From assembly GCA_030431755.1 (NCBI GenBank), contig JAUIIK010000049.1:1-32119 (forward strand): a DNA stretch of 32,119 nucleotides. The letters run 5' to 3'. This DNA comes from Chloroflexia bacterium (GTDB taxonomy: Bacteria > Chloroflexota > Chloroflexia > Thermomicrobiales > CFX8). Made by a program: the position numbers and the translations under genes. The notes under the pieces were generated by a model. That model did not search any database. It saw only the letters and a list, made by a program, of their open reading frames with translations, and was not told where the DNA came from. Position 1 is the stretch's first letter, and each line of letters begins with the position of its first letter. Below are positions 14,328-22,661 of this stretch, piece by piece.

Positions 14328-15443
14328 ATGAGCATGCCACGAGTTCGCGTCTGGGCCGAAGAAGTACAACCACCGGATCTCCTTCGCTTCACCTGGAGCC
14401 TGCCGGAGGATCTTGAGTGCGCCGACCCGCACACGACAGTGTGGCAGGCGCTGACGTCCCTCGATGGTGTCCTGAGCGCCAAGCGCGACGAGGATGGCAT
14501 GCTCGTGGAGATTGACGTCGAGAGCGTGACGCGCTATGACCTCGCGGCGGCGATCCGCACCGCGCTCGCGCCGGAAGCGGAGACGCGCGCAGTGGAAGCG
14601 CATCGGATTCGTGTCTGGGCGGAGGACCTGTCGCCAACGGAGATGCGCGTGACCTGGCAGATGCCGGACGTTCAAGCCCCTGAGGAGGAGCGCTCGCAGC
14701 GCCGACGGGTGGCCGCCTGGTTGACGGTGACGGCGGGCACGCGCTCGGCATCGCCAGAAGCTGACGCGGTGCGTGTGCGGTACGATCCACAAGCTCTGGA
14801 GCGCGCCGCTGTTGGCGACGACGTGCGGCGTGCGTTGAGCGACGACGTGCCTTTTCGACAGCGCGCCGACGAATTGATGAAGCGCGCAAAGATCTACGGC
14901 AATCTGGCCGGTAAGCTGGCGCTTGACGACCGTATTAGCCCGCTGCCGGACGCAGCGAAACAAGCTGCCGCCGCGCAGCGCTCAGGCGGGCCTGGCGGTA
15001 ATATGGCGATGCGCACGGCGGCGCGTTTCGTGCCTGGCGCGGGGCTGATCACGCGCATACAGACCCTGCTGCCGGTCCTCACCGAACTTTCCAAGTGGAG
15101 CCGCGAGAACGACCCGGAGATCGTCGAAAGCCACCTCGCTTCAGTCGGGCTTGACCGCGCGACATTGCGGCAGGATACGGTGACTGCCCACGAGATCAAG
15201 TTCTATGCTCGAGACTCGGCGTCCGAAACTGCGGCTGTGTTGGGCGAGAAGGCATCGGCCGGGGCGCGGCAGGCGCTCGCAACGGGGCGAGAAATGTTCG
15301 CGTCGTTCAAACAGGCGCTCGAACAGCCTGAAACGTCGCAGACTGAGACCCCAGACCCACGACCTGCAAGACCAACCTCGTCCGAGGAGCCTAGTCGGCC
15401 GGAAGATTTGCCGCCAGAGGATCCTCGCTCAGATTCTGCGTGA
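14328..15443 (+). CDS. Unrecognised protein with two ferredoxin-like (HMA-like) repeats
   Basis: I do not recognise a named family for this 371-residue protein. Residues 5-82 and 93-170 are two diverged copies of one unit: each begins (V/I)RVWAE(E/D), then a TW-x-(L/M)-P strand, a helix, a strand and a final helix (DLAAAIRTAL and DDVRRALSDD). The pattern beta-alpha-beta-beta-alpha-beta and the VRVRYDP block recall heavy-metal-associated domains, but no CxxC metal site is present. A mostly helical part follows (residues 175-335), including a Gly-rich stretch and FVPGAGLITRIQTLLPVL, which could be a short membrane-associated helix. The last 40 residues are Pro/Glu-rich and probably disordered. 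ATG 14328 follows GAAGG. TAGACT at 14295-14300 may be a -10. Its 3' end overlaps the convergent LCP gene by 53 bases. Confidence 0.75.
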   Translation: MSMPRVRVWAEEVQPPDLLRFTWSLPEDLECADPHTTVWQALTSLDGVLSAKRDEDGMLVEIDVESVTRYDLAAAIRTALAPEAETRAVEAHRIRVWAEDLSPTEMRVTWQMPDVQAPEEERSQRRRVAAWLTVTAGTRSASPEADAVRVRYDPQALERAAVGDDVRRALSDDVPFRQRADELMKRAKIYGNLAGKLALDDRISPLPDAAKQAAAAQRSGGPGGNMAMRTAARFVPGAGLITRIQTLLPVLTELSKWSRENDPEIVESHLASVGLDRATLRQDTVTAHEIKFYARDSASETAAVLGEKASAGARQALATGREMFASFKQALEQPETSQTETPDPRPARPTSSEEPSRPEDLPPEDPRSDSA

Positions 15444-16725
15444 CCCAGCGCAGCGCATCCCAATCTCCATAGAGAAACCAACCTGAATCGTTCACGACGG
15501 GGTATGTGTACGGCGCCAACGAATGGGTCCAGATGTTGGCTCGGTCGATCTCCTGGGCGAGCGATGCGAGCGAGAGCGCCTGACGCGGTGACAAATCGGT
15601 GCGGATTGAGTCGGCGAGGTCGTCAATCAACTGCGGTAGTTTTGTTATGAGTCCTGTCTCCAAGACCTGGTCGCGGATGGCCAGCAGAAGCTCCTGCTGC
15701 CGGCGCGCGCGCTGGAAATCCCCGTCGCTGTGCCTGGTGCGCGCGTACTGGACCGCTTCCTTGCCATTGAGGCGTTGAATGCCTGATGGAAAATAGGCGC
15801 GAGTGTAGCCGAAGTCTTCGGTCGGATACTGATCGTCCTTGAGCTGAGCGTCGACGTCGATGATGACGCCGCCGATCGTATCAACGACATTCTCCAGGCC
15901 CGGAATATCCACCGTCGCGAAATAGTCGATGCGGACACCGAAGTTCAACTCGATTGTCTGGGCGACAAGCGCGGGACCGCCACCCTCGATGTCGTAGAGT
16001 TCCCCCCAGGGATAGGCGCTGTTCACCTTGAATCCGTCGGAGAAGCCAGGGATTGCTACTACCAGGTCACGCGGGATCGAAAACATGTCAACCCGCTTTT
16101 CGACGGGATCCACACGCACAACGATCATCGTGTCGCTGCGCCCCTCGGTCTCTTCGCTGGGCCGCGTGTCCACGCCGAGTAGGAGCACATGAATCGGGTC
16201 GGAGCCGTTCCACTCAGGCAATGGCGTTGAGGTTGGCTCCGGGGTGCCACTCGCTGTAGGCAGCGGCGGAGGCGTCTGAGACTCATCGTCAACCGCGACC
16301 GGTGGGATCGTCGCCGGCGTCGGGATGCCGGCGTTGTCGGCCGGAACTCCGGAAGGCAGCGGTGTCGACAGCGCCGAGGCTGGAGTGCCCTCGGCGGTCG
16401 CCGTCAGCAGGGCCTGAACGGATTCGGGCATGCCGGTCGGCGCCGGCGTAGCCTGATCCACGAGAACCGGACGGTCGGCGCGATCGACAAATACATCTTC
16501 CGACGCGCGCCAGGCGGCATAGGCAGTCGGCACGACTATTGACAGCGCCCACGCGCCCACGGTGAGCGGGAGCAATGCGAGGATAAAGAGCGAAGCCTTT
16601 CGCAGCCGGCTGCGGCCGCTGCTACTAGCGGGGAGTTGCTCTGAGGGGAGGCTCTGCCTGCGTTGGCTGCGGTACTTGGCGAGGAGTGGCCGGCTCGGTG
16701 CGCGGCGCTTGTTGCGGCGCTCCAT
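15391..16725 (-). CDS. LytR-CpsA-Psr (LCP) family cell-wall polymer transferase
   Basis: LCP proteins transfer glycopolymers from polyprenyl-phosphate carriers to the cell wall or other surface acceptors, outside the membrane. I prefer ATG at 16725 (444 residues, GGCGG 6 bases upstream) over the TTG at 16767, which has no ribosome site. The order is a basic cytoplasmic tail, a membrane helix near residues 45-70, a Pro/Thr-rich spacer to about residue 170, then the LCP domain. Domain motifs are VLLLGVDTR, RSDTMIVVRVDP, MFSIPRDL, KVNSAYPWGE and YARTRHSDGDFQRARRQQ, which carry the conserved Arg and Asp residues that bind pyrophosphate and magnesium in known members. It is convergent with the gene at 14328 and divergent from the DUF3891 gene. 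The polymer cannot be told. Confidence 0.92.
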   Translation of the reverse strand: MERRNKRRAPSRPLLAKYRSQRRQSLPSEQLPASSSGRSRLRKASLFILALLPLTVGAWALSIVVPTAYAAWRASEDVFVDRADRPVLVDQATPAPTGMPESVQALLTATAEGTPASALSTPLPSGVPADNAGIPTPATIPPVAVDDESQTPPPLPTASGTPEPTSTPLPEWNGSDPIHVLLLGVDTRPSEETEGRSDTMIVVRVDPVEKRVDMFSIPRDLVVAIPGFSDGFKVNSAYPWGELYDIEGGGPALVAQTIELNFGVRIDYFATVDIPGLENVVDTIGGVIIDVDAQLKDDQYPTEDFGYTRAYFPSGIQRLNGKEAVQYARTRHSDGDFQRARRQQELLLAIRDQVLETGLITKLPQLIDDLADSIRTDLSPRQALSLASLAQEIDRANIWTHSLAPYTYPVVNDSGWFLYGDWDALRWVTQNLSEDPLAANLPAD

Positions 16726-17021
16726 GCCGATCCGCCGTGGCGGGAGCCTCCTATCGCTGTATTCCAACTATCACCGCCATCGTCATTCGAAGCCAATTAC
16801 GCTAGTCCGCGCTCGCCCACCGTCGAAACAACCCACACGTCCCCATCAGCGTCACGGCTCGTCATCCGACCGCTGCCGGCCCGTGGGACGCGAACCATTT
16901 GGCGTTACTATAACCGGCGATGGGCGTGCGATAGATACTGCTTGACGCCGAATTATCCGCACAGTCATCCCGGCTGCGATCAAGGATAACGAAATGAACG
17001 TACATCGTGAGAGGATCTATA
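16726..17021. other. Divergent intergenic region, LCP gene / DUF3891 gene
   Basis: About 296 bases separate the two divergent starts. A TATAAC at 16909-16914 on the + strand and a TTGACG at 16943-16948 are promoter-like single elements, but neither has a good partner at 16-18 bases. Both promoters must lie here if the starts are right. No RNA gene or strong hairpin is seen. Confidence 0.4.
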
Positions 17022-17798
17022 ATGCTCCACCGCAACACTGATGATGGTCTGGTCGTCATTCCGCAACCTGGGCATGCCTGGATCTCTGGACAGCTCGCAG
17101 CTGCCTGGGGCAATGCCGCCGTCGGAACCGAACCGGCAAGCAGGGCGCTCGTGCTCGCCGTCGAGCAACATGACATCGCCTGGCTCGACTGGGAAGCGCG
17201 GCCGACGCTCAACCCGGAACGCGGCTTGCCCTATGCCTTCACCGAGCTGCCCACGGCTGACCATCTCGATCTTTGGAGGACGGCTGCGCCACGCGCGCTG
17301 GCTTACGGACGCCTGCCCGCCGTGCTGATCTCGATGCACGGAACGTATCTCTACCGGCGTTTCCATGACTTCGACGCGGATGCAGACGAAGACGCCCGGC
17401 TCGCGCGCGCTTTTCTCGAACATGAGGAGGCATCACAAGCCAGGCTCATCGCATCGCTGACTGCCGAGCAGGGCATCACACGGGACGCGGTCGAGCGTCA
17501 GCGCCGGCTCCTGTCGCTCTGGGACGCGATATCGCTCGCCTTGTGCATGGGGTTCAACGGCCAGCGCGTGTTCGACGACGTTCCAGTCCAGGATGGCGAG
17601 TTGGAACTCAAGGTTACTGCGAGTGACACGAGGTCTGATGAATTCACCGTTGATCCGTGGCCGTTTGCCGCTGACACGGTGACGGTGGGATGCGCAGGAA
17701 GCCGACTACACGACACGCTCAATGACGTTGACGCGATGCGGCAGGCATTGTCGAACGCGGCGGAGGTCCAGCTCGCGTTTCGGCTTATGCCAATCTGA
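17022..17798 (+). CDS. DUF3891 family protein
   Basis: This 258-residue protein has the features I associate with DUF3891. The N-terminal VVIPQPGHAWISGQLAAAWGN is followed by AVEQHDIAWLDWEARPTLNPE and the MHGTYLYRRFHDF block. The conserved His in QPGHA, EQHDIAW and MHGTY could form a metal-binding or catalytic site, but the family has no established function that I know. The start is set at ATG 17022 because GAGAGG (17009-17014) lies 7 bases upstream; the frame is open from a GTG at 17007 that contains this site. No signal peptide or membrane helix is visible, so it is probably cytoplasmic. The MFS gene follows 124 bases later on the same strand and co-transcription is possible but unproven. 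Confidence 0.82.
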   Translation: MLHRNTDDGLVVIPQPGHAWISGQLAAAWGNAAVGTEPASRALVLAVEQHDIAWLDWEARPTLNPERGLPYAFTELPTADHLDLWRTAAPRALAYGRLPAVLISMHGTYLYRRFHDFDADADEDARLARAFLEHEEASQARLIASLTAEQGITRDAVERQRRLLSLWDAISLALCMGFNGQRVFDDVPVQDGELELKVTASDTRSDEFTVDPWPFAADTVTVGCAGSRLHDTLNDVDAMRQALSNAAEVQLAFRLMPI

Positions 17799-17922
17799 CA
17801 ACCTCGGCAACTGACCGTCTGCGCCGTCAATCTACGCAATTCATTGGATGCACCGGCGCGCAACCCGGCACAGACTTAGCGCGTAGCCGCTAGCCGAAGC
17901 CATAGCGAGAGTCGCGAGTGCC

Positions 17923-19212
17923 ATGTTGAGCAGTCCGATTGAACGAGTTCAGGCACGCATGCGCGGTGTTTCTGAGGAGCATCCGCGTCCGGTCTGGATG
18001 TTGCTCATCGGCGTCATCATTCTCTGGGTCGGCCGTGGCATGGTCATCCCCTTCACGATCATCTTCTTCACCCAGATCGTTGGTCTACGAGGGAGCATCG
18101 TCGGCGGCGGCATAGCGGCGGCGAGCATCGCCGGCCTTGGCGCGGTGACGGTGACCGCCGGGCTGATCGACCGCTTTGGCGGCAAGCCGATCCTGGTAGC
18201 CTCGATCCTGACGATGGGCGTCGCCTACACGTTGCTCGCCTGGGCGGAGTCGGTGCTGCCGTACCTGGCATTTACGGCAATGTTCTATATCGCCAGCCAA
18301 TCCTACTGGCCCGCAATAGACTCGCTCACGGCGTCACTGGCGCACGAGGACAAAGTCGTGACATCGTTCTCGATCGTCCGGGTTGGGAACGCTGTCGGCA
18401 TCGGGATTGGCGGTCTCATCGGCGGGTTGCTTATCTCGGGCGGCGGACTGACTGAGTACCGCTCGATGTTCATCGCCGGCGGTGTGCTCTTTCTCGTTGG
18501 CGGGGCGTTGATCTGGCTGCTCGTGCCGACACCCGACGCGCTGGTTGTTGACGAGGCGGACGCGGCCGACCCGCCGGCTTGGTCGCGCGTGCTGGCCGAC
18601 CGGACGTTTCTCTACGGGATGGCACTGCTGTTCATCCTTGTCCTTGGCTTTACCCAGATGAACATGTCCGTTCCTCCATTCCTGCGAGCCGAGGGTGGCG
18701 CGACCGAGGGCTTTATCGGGGCGCTCTTCTTCCTCAACACGGTCGCCGTGATCGCGCTCCAGGTGCCTGTCGCGTCGCGCGTCGACCGTGGCAATCCGGG
18801 CATCCTCCTGGGCATTGCCGCGCTGTTCTGGGCCGCGGCATTCGGCTTCATGATGTTTACCGTGGATTTCACCAATGCGGCAGTTGCCGTCTTCGCCATG
18901 TTCACACTCGGCGAGCTGTTGTTCATGCCCTTGACCGCCGTCTTTGCGGTGCGGCTTGCGCCGGTGCGGCTGCGCGGCCGCTACTTCTCGCTATTAAGCA
19001 TGACCTGGGGCGGATCATCGGCGATTGCCACGCTCGTGGCCGGCTGGATCCAAGACGTCGACAATGCCGAGATCATCTGGCCGATCATGGGCGCGATCAT
19101 GATTGTTGCTGCAATTGGCTCCCTGCGCTTGCGCCGTTCCGAGCGCCTGCGCCATCAGCCGCGGCCGGCGCTAGCCGCTGTTGACGGCGCGCCTGTGAGC
19201 GCCACCGATTGA
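17923..19212 (+). CDS. MFS transporter
   Basis: This 429-residue major facilitator superfamily permease has about 12 predicted hydrophobic helices. Motif A between helices 2 and 3 reads AGLIDRFGGKPILV, the form common in drug and metabolite exporters. A polar loop near residues 205-225 (TPDALVVDEADAADPPAW) separates the two halves. The C-terminal tail is basic (RLRRSERLRHQPRP) and should be cytoplasmic. ATG 17923 has only a weak GAGAG upstream, and a TTG one codon later is an alternative. Substrate and direction of transport cannot be told from the sequence. It is flanked by the DUF3891 gene and an F420-type oxidoreductase gene on the same strand, neither of which indicates a pathway. Confidence 0.9.
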   Translation: MLSSPIERVQARMRGVSEEHPRPVWMLLIGVIILWVGRGMVIPFTIIFFTQIVGLRGSIVGGGIAAASIAGLGAVTVTAGLIDRFGGKPILVASILTMGVAYTLLAWAESVLPYLAFTAMFYIASQSYWPAIDSLTASLAHEDKVVTSFSIVRVGNAVGIGIGGLIGGLLISGGGLTEYRSMFIAGGVLFLVGGALIWLLVPTPDALVVDEADAADPPAWSRVLADRTFLYGMALLFILVLGFTQMNMSVPPFLRAEGGATEGFIGALFFLNTVAVIALQVPVASRVDRGNPGILLGIAALFWAAAFGFMMFTVDFTNAAVAVFAMFTLGELLFMPLTAVFAVRLAPVRLRGRYFSLLSMTWGGSSAIATLVAGWIQDVDNAEIIWPIMGAIMIVAAIGSLRLRRSERLRHQPRPALAAVDGAPVSATD

Positions 19213-19298
19213 CACCTAATTGACGCTTCGCCAACAAGCGCCGCACCTAATGGTGCTAGGGTTCTCCGGGATTCGTGCATACAACCAGAGAGGTATTC

Positions 19299-20189
19299 AT
19301 GTCAGATTCGAAACAGGGGCGCATACCGTCTGGAGAGCTCCACTTTGGAATCGTCGCGGGGCAGCACTATCGGGAGTGGCCCGAACTCGTTGAGCAGTTC
19401 CAGTGGGCGGACGAGACGGGCTGGGACTCTGCCTGGGGCTTCGATCACTTCTTCTCGCTCCGTGATGGCGACGAGATGGGCGTCTGTCTGGATGGTTGGA
19501 CGCTGCTCGGGGCGCTGGCCATGCAAACGTCCAACGTACAGCTCGGGCTGATGGTCACGGGCATCACCCATCGGCTACCATCCGTGCTCTTCAAACAGGC
19601 AGTTTCCGTCGATCATGTGTCCGGCGGGCGGTGCATTCTCGGCGTCGGAGCAGCCTGGAATAAGCGCGAACACGAGGCCTACGGCATTCCCTTCCCGTCG
19701 CCGAAGGAGCGTGTGGACATGTTTGCCGAAGCGATGGAGATCTTCCACCTGGCTGAGACGCAGGAGCGCGTGGACTTTGCTGGTGAGCAGTACACGCTGG
19801 TCAACGCGCCATTCGAGCCGAAACCGGTCAACGGGCACATCCCGGTCATGATTGGCTCGACCGGCCGGCGGATGATGCGCTACGTCGCGCGCTATGCCGA
19901 TATGTGGGATGGCAGCGGGACACCGGAAGAATTTGCGGCATACGGCGAGCGCCTGAAACGCTTGTGCGACGAGGTGGGCAGGGACCCGGCTGAGATCTGC
20001 TGGTCGTGCCAGTCAGGCGTTAACACGCTCGAGTCGGTGGACGCATTCATCGACCACGTCAAGTCCTATGCCGCAGTAGGCGTCCAGGCGTTCTTGCCGG
20101 TCATCCCGACCGGCACGCCGACGGCGGCGATGCATGAGATCGCTGAGCAGGCGATCCCTGAGCTGCGGGAGTGGTATCGAAGCCAGTAA
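19299..20189 (+). CDS. LLM-class flavin/F420-dependent oxidoreductase
   Basis: This 296-residue luciferase-like monooxygenase-fold protein most resembles the F420-dependent group (Rv1855c type). Family features are the first beta strand LHFGIVAGQHYREW, ADETGWDSAWGFDHFF, the LGLMVTGITHRLPSVLFKQAVSVDHVSGGR region (in two blocks) with GVGAAWNKREHEAYGIPFP, and PVMIGSTGRRMMR near the cofactor site. Such enzymes move hydride between F420 (or flavin) and varied organic substrates. ATG 19299 is chosen because AGAGG sits 6 bases upstream; the frame is open from a GTG at 19275. It stands in a short same-strand run after the MFS gene. F420 use would fit a Thermomicrobia-like host but is not proven; a flavin-dependent role is possible. 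Confidence 0.88.
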   Translation: MSDSKQGRIPSGELHFGIVAGQHYREWPELVEQFQWADETGWDSAWGFDHFFSLRDGDEMGVCLDGWTLLGALAMQTSNVQLGLMVTGITHRLPSVLFKQAVSVDHVSGGRCILGVGAAWNKREHEAYGIPFPSPKERVDMFAEAMEIFHLAETQERVDFAGEQYTLVNAPFEPKPVNGHIPVMIGSTGRRMMRYVARYADMWDGSGTPEEFAAYGERLKRLCDEVGRDPAEICWSCQSGVNTLESVDAFIDHVKSYAAVGVQAFLPVIPTGTPTAAMHEIAEQAIPELREWYRSQ

Positions 20190-20562
20190 CGACACTACCG
20201 CATGCTTTTCGACGTCGGGCTGAGGCTTGTCCACAGCCGAGTGATGCAGGGTTGTGATGATGAGTTTCTCACTTGCCGAGAGTGAGCGCGGCGGGTACGG
20301 CGACGCGGTGCGTCGCTGGTCGCGGCCACGTGAACCTGGCAACAGGAGCGCTCCAACAAGATCTCGTATGACACGTATGTATAGGCAGTCGTGGACGAGC
20401 CCCGGCCCCACGATAAGAGAACAGAGATCCCACCGCCGACAGGGCACGAGGGCGTTTGGGAAAGATGCGGAGGGGCTGGCGTGTGCGGGATGCGCCAGCC
20501 TCTCCGGTTGTGGTGGTGGCGCTGCTAGGCGGCGATGACTAGCAGCTTGGGATCTACCGTGA
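20190..20562. other. Gene-free stretch between convergent genes
   Basis: These 373 bases lie between the ends of the oxidoreductase gene and phoX. An open frame at 20254-20538 (+) codes for an Arg/Ser-rich chain without any family feature or ribosome site and is probably chance. I find no tRNA. The right-hand part holds two hairpins: 20468-20506, listed separately, and a smaller one with 7-base arms at 20521-20527 and 20540-20546. The 280 bases to their left are unexplained. Confidence 0.5.
20468..20506 (-). terminator. Stem-loop terminator, probably for phoX
   Basis: Arms 20468-20481 and 20493-20506 pair over 14 bp with one G-U pair (read on the + strand) around an 11-base loop. It lies 57 bases past the phoX stop, and on the - strand the stem is followed by CATCTTTCCC, a weak T-rich tail. 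It could also stop + strand transcription from the oxidoreductase gene. Confidence 0.55.
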
Positions 20563-22539
20563 CTATGACTGACCGATGCGGCCGCCATCGTCGGCCCAGA
20601 CCTGGATGACTGCCGGGCGGGCGACGCCGGTGCCGTCATGCGGCCACGTTGAGACCGGCTCCTCGTAGGTGCCGCCCTCGCCGGGGTGCTGCACCGAGAC
20701 GATCAGACTGCGGTTGTCGCGGCTGAACTCGAAGCTGGCGCACTCGGATCCCGCGACGACGCTGAGAAAGCGCTGGAGGTTGCCACGCTCAGCACCCTCT
20801 GTCGGGACGACGTAGAGCCCGTCCGCCTGCTCGAGCGTCCCCGGTTGGCCGTCTGTGGAGATCCAGAGGTTGCCAGCTGAGTCGAAGTTCACATTGTCCG
20901 GATTCGCGATTGAGCTGACGTTCTCCTTGGGGTAGCCGGCGAAGTAGGTGCTCTCGTCGCTCGGGTCACCACAGAGGACGAAGATGTCCCAGGAGAATGT
21001 CTCGGAGGCGGCGTCATCGCCATCCTCGGTGAACTCGATCACGTGTCCGTAGGCGTTGTCGGGACGCGGGTTCGAGGCGTCGATCTCCTCTTCGGTGCGC
21101 TGGGTGTTGTTGGTGAACGCGCCATAGATCTTGTGATTGACCGGGTTCTGCTGGATGTCCTCGGGACGGTCCATCTTTGTCGCTCCGAGGAGGTCGGCGG
21201 CGATCCGGGTCTGGATCAACACGTCGCCCTGCGAGCTGAAGCCGTTCTCCTCGGTCAGCGGCCCCTCGCCATAGCGCAACGGCAGCCACTCACCGCTCCC
21301 GTCGTCGTTCAGCACCGCAACATACAGCGTGCCGTTGTCGAGCAGTCCCTGGCCCATCCCACGCTTGAGCGGGTCGTAAGCCTCATCGGAGACGTACTTG
21401 TAGACGTACTCGAAGCGCGAGTCGTCACCGCTATAGAACGCAACCCGGCCACTCGGCGAGTAACCCCAGGTAGCACCCTCATGGCGGAAGCGCCCGAGCG
21501 CCGTGCGCTTGATCGGCGTTGCGTCGGGGTCCATCGGGTCGATCTCGACGACCCAGCCGAAGCGGAACGCTTCATTAGGCTCCACTCCGACATTGAAGCG
21601 CGGGTAATAGCGCTCCCAGAGCCGGTCGGAATGCCCACCTGGCATACCGTAGCGGTCATGCACGGCCTTGCGCGGATCGTCGTCGGCGAGCGCGTCGGCG
21701 TTGCCGAAGTACTGGTGGAAGTTCTCTTCACAGGTCAGCACGGTGTTCCAGGGCGTGATGCCGCCGGCGCAATTGTTCAACATGCCGTGAACCGTCCAGC
21801 CATTGTGGTCGGACGATGTCTTCAGCCAATCGTGGCCCGCAGCCGGGCCAGAAATCGACATTTCGGTAAAGGCATGCACCCGCCGGTTATATTCCGAGCC
21901 AAGCTCGGCACGGAGACGGCCGTTGCCGTCACGCCGCATGGCAACAATCGAGCCACCGTGAGCGGCCATCTCGATGTCGACCTGCTCCTTCGTGGGATTG
22001 TCAGGGTCGTACTCGGCGAACATGATCTCCTCGTTGGTGTACTCGTGGTTCACCCAGAGGAGGCCGTCGCCATTGGCGGACATCTCATGCCAGCCGATGT
22101 AGTCGCAGTTGTAGCCGAAGCGCATCTTCTGATCCTCGGCGGTCATCGTCGCCGGATCGAACGGCTCCAGGCCGTCGTGGATCGGGTCGCCCCAGGCGAG
22201 AAGCACGCCATGGCCGTAGCCTTCGGCGACCTTTACCCATTGGTTCGAGGCCGGTTCGATGCCGAGCGGTGTGAAGCGGATACCCTGACCCGGCCGTTGC
22301 CCGCGCGCTTTGGCGCCGGTCTGAGCGGCAGCGCCGGCTGCGCCTGGCGCAAGCACGAGCGCCGCGGCAGCCGCGCCGGCTTTGAGCACTCCGCGCCGGC
22401 TGATGCGACGGGCGAAGACATCGCTGAACGATTCACCGCGTCCGGCGCCAGAGCGGACGACATCGTCCTCGTGGGCGCGCTCGGCCGCGATCTCTGCCCT
22501 GCGCTGTGCAGCCCGATCCTGATGGCGATCAGATGTCAT
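20563..22539 (-). CDS. phoX: PhoX-family alkaline phosphatase (DUF839), Tat-exported
   Basis: PhoX enzymes are extracytoplasmic calcium/iron-dependent alkaline phosphatases that release phosphate from organic esters. The 658-residue protein has a long polar N-terminal region, a twin-arginine motif SRRGVLKAG at residues 47-55 and an Ala-rich hydrophobic stretch ending near residue 72. Family blocks are GYGHGVLLAWGDPIHDGLEP, GYNCDYIGWH, LLWVNHEYTNEE, the ACEENFHQYFG-like TCEENFHQYFG, and DNVNFDSAGNLWISTDG near the C-terminus. ATG 22539 has GGGGGAGGAA about 10 bases upstream. No Pho-box-like operator could be recognised in the 122 bases before it. The fpg gene lies upstream on the same strand; shared transcription is possible but unlikely to be functional. 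The gene symbol reflects the family; the substrate range is untested. Confidence 0.9.
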   Translation of the reverse strand: MTSDRHQDRAAQRRAEIAAERAHEDDVVRSGAGRGESFSDVFARRISRRGVLKAGAAAAALVLAPGAAGAAAQTGAKARGQRPGQGIRFTPLGIEPASNQWVKVAEGYGHGVLLAWGDPIHDGLEPFDPATMTAEDQKMRFGYNCDYIGWHEMSANGDGLLWVNHEYTNEEIMFAEYDPDNPTKEQVDIEMAAHGGSIVAMRRDGNGRLRAELGSEYNRRVHAFTEMSISGPAAGHDWLKTSSDHNGWTVHGMLNNCAGGITPWNTVLTCEENFHQYFGNADALADDDPRKAVHDRYGMPGGHSDRLWERYYPRFNVGVEPNEAFRFGWVVEIDPMDPDATPIKRTALGRFRHEGATWGYSPSGRVAFYSGDDSRFEYVYKYVSDEAYDPLKRGMGQGLLDNGTLYVAVLNDDGSGEWLPLRYGEGPLTEENGFSSQGDVLIQTRIAADLLGATKMDRPEDIQQNPVNHKIYGAFTNNTQRTEEEIDASNPRPDNAYGHVIEFTEDGDDAASETFSWDIFVLCGDPSDESTYFAGYPKENVSSIANPDNVNFDSAGNLWISTDGQPGTLEQADGLYVVPTEGAERGNLQRFLSVVAGSECASFEFSRDNRSLIVSVQHPGEGGTYEEPVSTWPHDGTGVARPAVIQVWADDGGRIGQS

Positions 22540-22661
22540 GTGGTAGTTTCCTCCCCCACAGTCCTACATAAATCCGAAGAACCTGGGGTAAGGCTAGAAA
22601 GCGCAGATGATCCGACGATGCGAACTCTGTCAGTGATTGCTTAGCGGCTCATTAAACGTGG

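Noticed and set aside
19209-19262. TTGACA/TTGACG and TAGGGT elements upstream of the oxidoreductase gene
   Set aside because: No -35/-10 pair has acceptable spacing. The first TTGACA overlaps the MFS stop codon.
20290-20400. Possible tRNA in the gap before phoX
   Set aside because: There is no T-loop GTTCRA box and no acceptor stem pairing.
20254-20538. 94-codon open frame in the gap before phoX
   Set aside because: It has no ribosome site and no family features, is Arg/Ser-rich, and runs through the terminator-like hairpin.
21043-22644. Open frame of 533 codons on the + strand opposite phoX
   Set aside because: It lies fully antisense to a well-supported PhoX gene. Its product has no recognisable family motif and a composition typical of a GC-rich shadow frame.
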